From: an uncultured beta proteobacterium
Lineage (GTDB): Bacteria; Pseudomonadota; Gammaproteobacteria; Burkholderiales; Burkholderiaceae_B
Direction of reading: 5' to 3'
DNA length: 13,404 bases
Assembly: GCA_903929925.1 (NCBI GenBank)
Contig: CAIYWO010000121.1
Location: forward strand, 1-13,404
The translations under genes were made by a program, and so were the position numbers. How positions within the stretch are numbered: the stretch's first letter is position 1; every line of letters starts with the position of its first letter. Shown here piece by piece: positions 7,520 to 12,994 of this stretch. The notes below the pieces were generated by a model. It did no database searches. It saw only the letters and a list, made by a program, of their open reading frames with translations, and was not told where the DNA came from.

Positions 7520-8319
7520 CCATTGCAACGGCGCCGAGCGCGGTCAGCGGACTGACTCGTCGCATTATTCCTTGCTTGGACGTGACAGCAGGTCGTGTGG
7601 TGAAGGGCGTCAACTTTGTTCAACTCGTTGATGCCGGCGATCCAGTCGAGATCGCGCGACGCTACAACGAGCAAGGCGCGGATGAACTCACGTTTTTAGA
7701 CATCACAGCAACGAGTGACGGCCGCGATTTAATTTTGCCCATCATTGAACAAGTCGCGTCCCAAGTGTTCATCCCCCTCACGGTTGGGGGTGGCGTGCGA
7801 CAAGTCAGCGATGTGCAGCGCTTGCTCAATGCAGGCGCAGATAAGATTTCAATGAATAGCGCCGCAGTGGCCAACCCTGACCTCGTGCGTGCAGCCTCGG
7901 ATTATCACGGCTCGCAATGTATCGTTGTTGCAATCGACGCGCGACGCGTAAAAGACGCAGCCACACCAACCTGGGAAGTTTTCACCCACGGGGGCCGCAA
8001 GGGAACGGGCATTAACGCGGTCGCGTGGGCCCGCAAAATGGCAGAGTATGGCGCAGGTGAAATCTTGCTCACCAGCATGGACCGCGACGGCACGAAATCT
8101 GGTTTTGACCTAGAACTCACTCGCCAAGTATCTGATGCAGTGGCTGTCCCCGTGATTGCTTCCGGTGGTGTCGGCACCTTGCAACACCTTGCCGATGGGG
8201 TCACACTCGGCGGCGCAAGCGCAGTATTGGCCGCCAGCATTTTTCACTATGGTGAATTCACCGTACGCGAGGCAAAAGATTTCATGGCCTCTCGCGGGAT
8301 CCCTGTCAGGCGAATTTGA
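7516..8319 (+). CDS. hisF: Imidazole glycerol phosphate synthase, cyclase subunit HisF
   Basis: TIM-barrel cyclase, 267 residues, partner of HisH. It uses HisH-derived ammonia to turn PRFAR into imidazole glycerol phosphate and AICAR. The catalytic aspartates are Asp22 in RIIPCLDVTAGRVVKG and Asp141 in VVAIDARRV, equivalent to Asp11 and Asp130 of the usual 250-260 residue enzyme. This means the protein has an 11-residue N-terminal extension (MTIATAPSAVSG) before the conserved barrel. No alternative start codon closer to the barrel is present, and the ATG overlaps the hisA stop, so the extended start is likely right. Phosphate-site motifs LTVGGGVRQ and ASGGVGTLQH are intact, and hisI follows after a single base. 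Confidence 0.97.
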   Translation: MTIATAPSAVSGLTRRIIPCLDVTAGRVVKGVNFVQLVDAGDPVEIARRYNEQGADELTFLDITATSDGRDLILPIIEQVASQVFIPLTVGGGVRQVSDVQRLLNAGADKISMNSAAVANPDLVRAASDYHGSQCIVVAIDARRVKDAATPTWEVFTHGGRKGTGINAVAWARKMAEYGAGEILLTSMDRDGTKSGFDLELTRQVSDAVAVPVIASGGVGTLQHLADGVTLGGASAVLAASIFHYGEFTVREAKDFMASRGIPVRRI

Positions 8320-8320
8320 T

Positions 8321-8758
8321 ATGTCCATGTCCACAAACGACTCCGCTCTGCCCGTATGGCTGGCCGATGTGCACTTTGATGCACAAGGCTTAGTGCCGGC
8401 CATCGCGCAGGACGCTGTGACTGGACAGATCTTGATGGTCGCGTGGATGAACGCCGAGTCGCTTGCTGAAACTGCGCAAACAGGCCGTGCCGTGTTTTGG
8501 TCGCGTTCACGCAGCCGACTTTGGCGCAAAGGCGAAGAGTCCGGCCACGTCCAACGCGTGCTAGAACTGCGACTAGACTGTGATGCAGATGTCATTCTGC
8601 TAAAAGTTGAACAACTCGGAGGCATTGCCTGCCACACGGGTCGTGCAAGCTGTTTTTATCAACGGCTCGATTCGCAAACCGATGCGTCAGGCGCTAACAT
8701 CCTCAAATGGGTTACCGTTGATCCGGTACTCAAAGACCCTGAGCTTATTTACAAATGA
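8321..8758 (+). CDS. hisI: Phosphoribosyl-AMP cyclohydrolase HisI
   Basis: Opens the adenine ring of phosphoribosyl-AMP, the third step of the pathway; a zinc enzyme. It has 145 residues and is a stand-alone cyclohydrolase, unlike the HisIE fusion in E. coli. Zinc cysteines are Cys87 in LDCDADV and Cys104 and Cys111 in ACHTGRASCF; Asp88 and Asp90 are the likely magnesium ligands. Other motifs: MVAWMN at 39-44 and FWSRSRSRLWRKGEESGH at 59-76. The frame is open upstream within hisF, but homology starts here. I prefer ATG 8321 over the in-frame ATG 8327 because AGG at 8308-8310 is better spaced for it. Its stop overlaps the start of hisE. Confidence 0.95.
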   Translation: MSMSTNDSALPVWLADVHFDAQGLVPAIAQDAVTGQILMVAWMNAESLAETAQTGRAVFWSRSRSRLWRKGEESGHVQRVLELRLDCDADVILLKVEQLGGIACHTGRASCFYQRLDSQTDASGANILKWVTVDPVLKDPELIYK

Positions 8759-9099
8759 CGACCGACACTCCAGAAGCAGTCCTTAAACGACTCGCCGATC
8801 TGCTTGAAACCCGACTGCCGAGTCGTGGTGGCGATCCCTCGACGTCCTACGTCGCCAAGCTTTTTTCAAAAGGGCCCGAAGCGGCACTCAAGAAGATAGG
8901 TGAAGAAGCAACCGAGCTCGTGATGGCGGCAAAGGATAAGCAAGGGGACCGGATCGTGGCGGAAATGGCCGATTTATGGTTTCATTGCCTGGTTGTACTG
9001 ACAGAAAACGGCCTGCGGCCTGAGCTTGTCACAGCTGAGCTCGCTCGCCGCGAAGGACTGTCAGGGCTCGCCGAAAAAGCGAGTCGGGCGGAAAAATAG
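8755..9099 (+). CDS. hisE: Phosphoribosyl-ATP pyrophosphatase HisE
   Basis: Removes pyrophosphate from phosphoribosyl-ATP, the second step of histidine synthesis. It has 114 residues and belongs to the all-alpha NTP pyrophosphohydrolase (MazG-like) fold. The magnesium-binding acidic motifs are visible: EExxE at Glu50-Glu51-Glu54 in KKIGEEATELVMAAK, and ExxD at Glu70-Asp73 in AEMADLWFH. The segment SYVAKLFSKGPEAALKK is typical of the family. The gene overlaps hisI by four bases (ATGA), a translationally coupled pair that matches the order of domains in fused HisIE proteins. It is the last his gene of the run. A small hairpin overlaps its stop codon. Confidence 0.96.
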   Translation: MTTDTPEAVLKRLADLLETRLPSRGGDPSTSYVAKLFSKGPEAALKKIGEEATELVMAAKDKQGDRIVAEMADLWFHCLVVLTENGLRPELVTAELARREGLSGLAEKASRAEK

Positions 9100-9116
9100 C
9101 CCCAAAAAGCGGGGCT
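9098..9116 (+). terminator. Small GC-rich hairpin at the end of hisE
   Basis: AGCCCC (9098-9103) and GGGGCT (9111-9116) form a perfect 6-bp stem with a 7-base loop, starting within the hisE stop codon. The bases after it (TGTCATCAAAACTTT) lack a proper T run, so this is not a textbook intrinsic terminator. It may act as a weak terminator or as an RNA stabiliser between the his genes and the HIT/tat genes. Confidence 0.3.
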
Positions 9117-9148
9117 TGTCATCAAAACTTTGGGCAAGACAACGTATC

Positions 9149-9517
9149 ATGAACGGACAGTGCATTTTTTGTAAGATCGTAGAGGGCAGCATCCCGGCAA
9201 AAATTGTTTACCAGGATGAGGATTGTGTGGTTTTTCATGACATCAACCCAGCTGCACCTGTACATTTGCTAATGGTTCCACGTAAGCATGTCGTATCGAT
9301 GCAGGATATTCTGCCCGAAGATGTGTCATGGTTAGGTAGAATGTTATCTAAGGTTCCCCGAATCGCCATCGAAAATGGCTGCAATCCGGGGCCGGCGGGA
9401 GGATTTCGTCTAACGACGAACGCTGGCATTGAGGGCGGACAAGAAGTTCCTCACCTTCATTTTCATATTTTAGGTGGCAGCCGACCCTGGAAGGGTCAGA
9501 AAGCTACAACAGTCTAA
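9149..9517 (+). CDS. HIT family hydrolase (HINT-like)
   Basis: Histidine triad nucleotide hydrolase of 122 residues, probably acting on nucleoside phosphoramidates such as AMP-lysine. The triad HLHFHILGG is at 102-110, with His104 as the expected nucleophile. The N-terminal CIFCKI (Cys5, Cys8) is the zinc-binding element found in many bacterial HIT proteins, and FHDINPAAPVHLLMVPRKH is the usual core. The frame is open back to 9026 inside hisE, but family similarity begins at MNGQCIFCK, so ATG 9149 is chosen; no clear Shine-Dalgarno site is seen. It lies between hisE (49 bases) and tatA (14 bases). By eye it has more AT-ending codons than the his genes. The cellular role is not known from sequence. 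Confidence 0.92.
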   Translation: MNGQCIFCKIVEGSIPAKIVYQDEDCVVFHDINPAAPVHLLMVPRKHVVSMQDILPEDVSWLGRMLSKVPRIAIENGCNPGPAGGFRLTTNAGIEGGQEVPHLHFHILGGSRPWKGQKATTV

Positions 9518-9531
9518 TTCGGAGATTCATC

Positions 9532-9780
9532 ATGGGTAGTTTTAGTATTTGGCACTGGTTAATCGTTCTCGTGATCGTTGCGCTTATTTTCGGCACAAAG
9601 AAGATTCGCAACATTGGCGCTGATCTTGGTGGGGCGGTGAAAGGCTTCAAAGAAGGAATGAAAGATCCGAACGCCAAGGAAGCCGACGCAGCTGCACCCG
9701 CTGAAGCAGCACCTGCGCAACGTGTTGCCTCGAACGAAACCGTCGATGTGCAGGCCAAAGAAAAATCCAGCACCCACTAA
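9532..9780 (+). CDS. tatA: Sec-independent protein translocase subunit TatA
   Basis: Pore-forming subunit of the twin-arginine pathway, which exports folded proteins, often with cofactors, across the inner membrane. It has 82 residues: one N-terminal membrane helix (about 4-20), the hinge Phe20-Gly21 (FG), then the amphipathic helix with NIGADLGGAVKGFKEGM (27-43), and an Ala-rich, charged tail. The tryptophan-containing start GSFSIWHWL is characteristic of TatA rather than TatB. A good Shine-Dalgarno sequence GGAGA (9521-9525) lies six bases before the ATG. It heads tatABC, 14 bases after the HIT gene. No tatE-like duplicate is visible in the window. Confidence 0.95.
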   Translation: MGSFSIWHWLIVLVIVALIFGTKKIRNIGADLGGAVKGFKEGMKDPNAKEADAAAPAEAAPAQRVASNETVDVQAKEKSSTH

Positions 9781-9793
9781 TTCCTGCTGGATC

Positions 9794-9807
9794 GCTCCGT
9801 CAGGAGC
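9794..9807 (+). promoter_or_regulatory. Small hairpin in the tatA-tatB gap
   Basis: GCTCC (9794-9798) and GGAGC (9803-9807) form a perfect 5-bp stem with a 4-base loop in the 45-base gap between tatA and tatB. The second arm contains AGGAG, the only Shine-Dalgarno-like sequence in the gap, but it lies about 19 bases before the tatB ATG. The hairpin could place or hide that site, or mark an RNA-processing point that lowers TatB relative to TatA. This is inference from one short stem. Confidence 0.25.
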
Positions 9808-9825
9808 TACTTTGGTACACAAAAC

Positions 9826-10512
9826 ATGTTTGATGTCAGCTTTACTGAACTACTCGTCATCGGAGTCGTGGCGCTTGTCGTCATTGGTCCTGAACGCCTT
9901 CCCAAAGTCGCGCGCACACTAGGTCATCTGGTCGGTCGTGCTCAACGCTATGTAAGCGACGTCAAGTCGGATATCCAGCGGGAAGTTGAGCTCGATGAAC
10001 TGCGCAAACTGAAGGATCAAATGCAGGATGCCGCACAAAGTGTGCAGAGCAGTTTGCAGAGCACAAGCGACGCGCTCACCAAACCCTTGGAAACGCTCGA
10101 GCAAAACACAATGTCCACCTTCAATGAAGCAACATCAAGCTTCAAGGAAGCGACATCCTTCGATACTGCGGCCAAAGACGCCGTATCGAAGGATGCAGTC
10201 ACTGAGGCTGCTGCGGATGGCCCTGTCCTGATCGATTCATCGGGTGGCCAAGATAGCAGCTTGTATGCCTCTTCAACGACCAGCACCCCGGCTACCACTA
10301 GCGAAGCAGCGGCAATGACCCCCGAGGCAGCACTGGCGAACGCGTCACAAACACCTGAACTCTCTGGGCTCTTTGATGCCCCAGTGCAAACAGAAATCGA
10401 AATTGCTAGCACCGCTGACTTTGAGGCTGCCGCCCGTAAGGCGCAGGCTGCTGAGCAAGTGCTAGCTAACGCACCGACTCCGGTCACCCCCACGTCGGGA
10501 TCAAAATCTTGA
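9826..10512 (+). CDS. tatB: Sec-independent protein translocase subunit TatB
   Basis: TatB forms the receptor complex with TatC that recognises twin-arginine signal peptides. It has 228 residues, long for the family (E. coli 171). The N-terminus is typical: MFDVSFTELLVIGVVALVVIGPERLP with Glu8 and the Gly21-Pro22 hinge, followed by the amphipathic helix to about residue 70. From about 95 onward the protein is low-complexity, rich in Ala, Thr, Ser and Glu, with a seven-residue tandem repeat at 101-114 and a KDAV repeat at 117-125; this tail is expected to be disordered. A perfect 13-bp inverted repeat lies in the DNA for residues 110-124. The start has no close Shine-Dalgarno site. The stop overlaps the tatC TTG start. 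Confidence 0.94.
   Translation: MFDVSFTELLVIGVVALVVIGPERLPKVARTLGHLVGRAQRYVSDVKSDIQREVELDELRKLKDQMQDAAQSVQSSLQSTSDALTKPLETLEQNTMSTFNEATSSFKEATSFDTAAKDAVSKDAVTEAAADGPVLIDSSGGQDSSLYASSTTSTPATTSEAAAMTPEAALANASQTPELSGLFDAPVQTEIEIASTADFEAAARKAQAAEQVLANAPTPVTPTSGSKS
10154..10195 (+). repeat. Perfect 13-bp inverted repeat within tatB
   Basis: CATCCTTCGATAC (10154-10166) is exactly the reverse complement of GTATCGAAGGATG (10183-10195), with 16 bases between. Inside the loop GGC (10170-10172) and GCC (10180-10182) can extend the stem after a 3-base bulge. A smaller hairpin, GCTTC/GAAGC (10139-10143 and 10147-10151), lies just upstream. In mRNA this would be a strong stem-loop within coding sequence for the variable TatB linker, about 310 bases before tatC. 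No T run follows, so it is not an intrinsic terminator. Confidence 0.85.
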
Positions 10513-11297
10513 GCACCACAGAAAAAACCACAGAGCCGGGCGAACAAAACGAAAGCTTTATGTCGCACCTGATTGAGCTGCGCTCGCGCCTGTTGCGCGC
10601 GGTTGGCACAATCGTCGTCATCTTTTTCATTTTATTTCTCTACCCGGGCGCGTCCGACATCTACGATCTGCTCGCAGCGCCCATGCTGGCCTCTTTGCCG
10701 CAGGGTACGCGCATGATTGCTACGGGCGTCATCACCCCCTTCATGGTCCCAGTCAAAGTCACCATGATGGCAGCGTTTGTGATCGCGTTGCCGGTCGTCT
10801 TGTATCAAGTCTGGGCCTTTGTTGCGCCAGGTCTTTACAAACACGAACAAAAGCTGGCCCTGCCACTGATTGTATCGAGCTCGCTGCTGTTTCTGGCGGG
10901 TATGGCCTTTTGTTACTTCGTGGTCTTTAAAACAATTTTTAGCTTCATTGCTTCGTTTGCACCTCAGTCGATCACGCCCGCGCCGGATATCGAGGCTTAC
11001 CTGACCTTCGTGATGACAATGTTTTTAGCTTTCGGGATTACTTTTGAAGTCCCCGTTGCAGTTGTACTGCTCGTCAGAATGAATATTGTGACAATCAAGC
11101 AACTGAGCGATGCCCGCGGTTATGTTGTGGTTGGAGCCTTCGTGATCGCAGCGGTGGTCACACCACCAGATGTAGTCAGCCAATTCCTTCTAGCCGTCCC
11201 TCTCTGCATTCTTTACGAAATCGGGCTGTTGGTTGCCCGGGGGATCAAACCCCGCAGCGAAGAGGAAAAGACGACAACACCTGAGTCCACAAGCTGA
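10509..11297 (+). CDS. tatC: Sec-independent protein translocase subunit TatC
   Basis: Polytopic inner-membrane protein of 262 residues with six membrane helices; it binds the twin-arginine signal peptide together with TatB. Conserved elements: SHLIELRSRLLRA (19-31) with Glu23, the cytoplasmic loop FVAPGLYKHEQKL with Glu113 (the Glu103 position of E. coli, part of the signal-peptide site), and ITFEVPV with Glu180 (Glu170 of E. coli). The start is TTG at 10509, which overlaps the tatB stop as TTGA and suggests coupled translation. An in-frame ATG at 10560 would give a protein beginning at MSHLIELR; I prefer the TTG because related TatC proteins have a similar polar N-terminal tail. A charged C-terminus (KPRSEEEK) follows the last helix. 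Confidence 0.94.
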   Translation: MSTTEKTTEPGEQNESFMSHLIELRSRLLRAVGTIVVIFFILFLYPGASDIYDLLAAPMLASLPQGTRMIATGVITPFMVPVKVTMMAAFVIALPVVLYQVWAFVAPGLYKHEQKLALPLIVSSSLLFLAGMAFCYFVVFKTIFSFIASFAPQSITPAPDIEAYLTFVMTMFLAFGITFEVPVAVVLLVRMNIVTIKQLSDARGYVVVGAFVIAAVVTPPDVVSQFLLAVPLCILYEIGLLVARGIKPRSEEEKTTTPESTS

Positions 11298-11450
11298 AAA
11301 CGGCCTGTCGTCAAAAATTTCTTACGATAAATCTCTTGTTGTCTTAGTATTTAAGGTATATCTTTTAGATCTCTAAATTCTATTTGATATGAATCGTTCA
11401 CATGGTTACGCCCATTTTGGCGTCACCTCTCGAACCTTAAAGGGATCATC
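11298..11450 (+). promoter_or_regulatory. AT-rich spacer between tatC and the XRE regulator gene
   Basis: This is the longest gene-free stretch of the window, 153 bases. It is strongly AT-rich: only 15 of the 60 bases 11341-11400 are G or C. It probably holds the promoter of the downstream regulator gene. Several sigma-70-like pieces occur, for example TTGTTG (11336-11341) with TATCTT 17 bases on (11359-11364), and TTGATA (11384-11389) without a good -10 partner, so I cannot choose one. No clear terminator for tatC was found; a 7-bp match GACGACA/TGTCGTC spans the tatC end with a loop of more than 20 bases and is unconvincing. Confidence 0.45.
11404..11427 (+). promoter_or_regulatory. Operator-like inverted repeat before the XRE gene
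   Basis: GGTTACGCC (11404-11412) and GGCGTCACC (11419-11427) are inverted repeats matching at eight of nine positions around a 6-base AT-rich centre. The element lies between the AT-rich likely promoter and the ribosome binding site AAAGGGA (11439-11445). Size, symmetry and place fit an operator through which an XRE-family repressor could control its own gene. A structured 5' leader is the alternative. Confidence 0.4.
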
Positions 11451-11801
11451 GTGCTCGCTCATCGTCTTAAACAAGCCCGTCTACGCGCCGGCTTGTCTCA
11501 GGAAAAACTCGGCAAACTCGCCGGCATCGACCCCATGTCCGCCAGCGCGCGCATGAATCAGTATGAACGTGGCAAACACTCGCCCGACTACCAGCTGATG
11601 TGTCGTGTGGCAGAAATCTTGAATATGCCTGTCAGCTGGTTCTACACCGCTGATGATGAACAGGCCCGACTTCAAGAGGTTTTCTATCATCTTGACGCCA
11701 ACACCCGACGCCCTCTGCTGACGCAAGCCGAAGCGCTTATCGCTGCGAATCCGCCAAGCAATAATCAAGCGGGCTCGGCTCAGCCAACGCCTGCGACTTG
11801 A
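11451..11801 (+). CDS. XRE-family helix-turn-helix transcriptional regulator
   Basis: Small DNA-binding protein of 116 residues. The N-terminal 65 residues form a Cro/C1-type helix-turn-helix domain: RLKQARLRAGLSQEKLGKLAG, the recognition region IDPMSASARMNQYERGKHSPD, and the closing helices RVAEILNMPVSWFY. The SASARMNQYERGKH variant, with an extra turn between helix and loop, is a recurring type in proteobacteria, as I recall. The C-terminal half (about 70-116) is a short helix and a polar tail with no second recognisable domain, so no sensor is evident. The start is GTG with a good AAAGGGA ribosome site six bases upstream; no ATG lies at a suitable place. It ends 14 bases from the convergent protease gene. 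Target genes are unknown; self-regulation is plausible. Confidence 0.88.
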   Translation: MLAHRLKQARLRAGLSQEKLGKLAGIDPMSASARMNQYERGKHSPDYQLMCRVAEILNMPVSWFYTADDEQARLQEVFYHLDANTRRPLLTQAEALIAANPPSNNQAGSAQPTPAT

Positions 11802-11815
11802 TCGGGGCTGCTGGT

Positions 11816-12976
11816 TTATTGCGGCCGAACAGGCCGCAAGCCAGCGACCACAGCTAGGTTCTGTATTTTTCCGTTCCGGTAAACACCTAGCTCGATCTTT
11901 TGGCCCGGTTCTTTCGCGGCAATTCGCGCCATCAACTTAGGCGTATCCCCGACAGGACTGCCGTCCATCGTCTGGACGATGTCGCCCACGCGCAGCCCGC
12001 CCTTGGCCCCCGGACCATCGCGCAACAGTCCCGCAATAATGACTCCTGTGGGCCGCTCTAAACCGAACGCTCGCGCAAGTTCGGCCGTCATGTCCTGTGG
12101 CTCTATACCTAACCAACCTCGCTTGACATGCCCATAGGCAATAATTTGCTCTAAGACCTTTTGCGCTGCGCTCGCGGGAATCGCAAACCCGATTCCAAGA
12201 GATCCGCCCGTCTTGGAATAAATCGCAGTATTGATCCCAACCAGACGGCCTAGTGTATCGATGAGCGCCCCGCCAGAGTTGCCGGGATTAATCGCTGCGT
12301 CCGTTTGAATAAAATTTTCGTACGTGTTGATGCCTAGCCCCTGACGACCAAGTGCAGAGACGATCCCCATCGTGATGGTCTGACCGACGCCAAAGGGGTT
12401 TCCGATCGCCAACACAACATCACCCACACGCGGCATGTCATCAACCAAGAAGCTTAAGGCTTGCAGCCCGCTCAGTTCGACCTTCAGCACCGCAAGGTCT
12501 GAGTCTGGGTCAACACCGATTACCTTCGCGCTTGCCTGACGACCATCATGCAGCCCCACCACAATCTCGTCGGCACCATTGATCACATGAAAGTTCGTCA
12601 GCACATGTCCACTCGCCGACATGACAACGCCTGATCCAAGGCTCGTTGCTTGCTGCTGTTGCTTGTACCCTGGCATCTGCTCGAAAAACTTTCGCAACAC
12701 AGGGTCTGGCGGCAACACAATTCGTGGAGCCACAATCCGCTTCGTTGTATGGATATTAACGACAGCAGGCGCTGCTCGGGCGACCGCCTCAGAATAGGAA
12801 CCAGGTGCTGCGCCTGCCGGCGCAGGCTGGCTAACAGGCAAAAGAGTCGTCGAGGCCCCAGAAACGCTCTGTTTATCCGAGCGTGTTAACCAATCCGGGC
12901 GTAAAGTCACCACCACGAATAAAATCGCTAAACAAACCGTTACCGCTTGAGCAAAAATCAGCCAAATTCGACGCAT
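11816..12976 (-). CDS. Membrane-anchored trypsin-like serine protease with one PDZ domain (DegS/AlgW-like)
   Basis: HtrA-family protease of 386 residues acting in the periplasm. A single N-terminal hydrophobic segment (about 4-24) after MRR, without a clear cleavage site, suggests a membrane anchor. The protease domain spans about 60-280, with the catalytic triad His130 (LTNFHVING), Asp160 (DSDLAVLK) and Ser234 (NPGNSGGAL). One PDZ domain follows at about 288-380 (RGWLGIEPQDMT, GGLRVGDIV). DegP and DegQ have two PDZ domains and a cleaved signal peptide, so the layout is that of DegS/AlgW, the sensor protease of the RpoE envelope-stress cascade. Betaproteobacterial members are often annotated DegQ or Do-like. 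Nif3 diverges 18 bases away. No Shine-Dalgarno site is clear before the ATG. Confidence 0.93.
   Translation of the reverse strand: MRRIWLIFAQAVTVCLAILFVVVTLRPDWLTRSDKQSVSGASTTLLPVSQPAPAGAAPGSYSEAVARAAPAVVNIHTTKRIVAPRIVLPPDPVLRKFFEQMPGYKQQQQATSLGSGVVMSASGHVLTNFHVINGADEIVVGLHDGRQASAKVIGVDPDSDLAVLKVELSGLQALSFLVDDMPRVGDVVLAIGNPFGVGQTITMGIVSALGRQGLGINTYENFIQTDAAINPGNSGGALIDTLGRLVGINTAIYSKTGGSLGIGFAIPASAAQKVLEQIIAYGHVKRGWLGIEPQDMTAELARAFGLERPTGVIIAGLLRDGPGAKGGLRVGDIVQTMDGSPVGDTPKLMARIAAKEPGQKIELGVYRNGKIQNLAVVAGLRPVRPQ
11819..11839. terminator. Hairpin at the convergent gene ends
   Basis: TTGCGGCC (11819-11826) and GGCCGCAA (11832-11839) form a perfect 8-bp stem with a 5-base loop. It lies 17 bases after the stop of the XRE gene and encodes the last residues of the convergent protease. 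It could end transcription from either side, but neither strand has a real T run after the stem, so a canonical intrinsic terminator is not shown. Confidence 0.35.
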
Positions 12977-12994
12977 TTTGTTTTCAGGAAAATT

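Noticed and set aside
8156..8320. Upstream extension of the hisI reading frame into hisF
   Set aside because: It overlaps the conserved end of hisF and adds 55 residues not found in PRA cyclohydrolases.
10017..10568. Long minus-strand open frame opposite tatB (183 codons)
   Set aside because: Low-complexity Ala/Ser/Val composition mirrors the repetitive TatB tail; no start signal.
11267..11312. Possible tatC terminator from GACGACA and TGTCGTC
   Set aside because: Only 7 bp with a long loop, and the A-run that follows is not a T tail.
12192..12219. Perfect 9-bp inverted repeat ATTCCAAGA/TCTTGGAAT with a 10-base loop inside the protease gene
   Set aside because: Near chance expectation and within the conserved catalytic domain, where codons explain the sequence.
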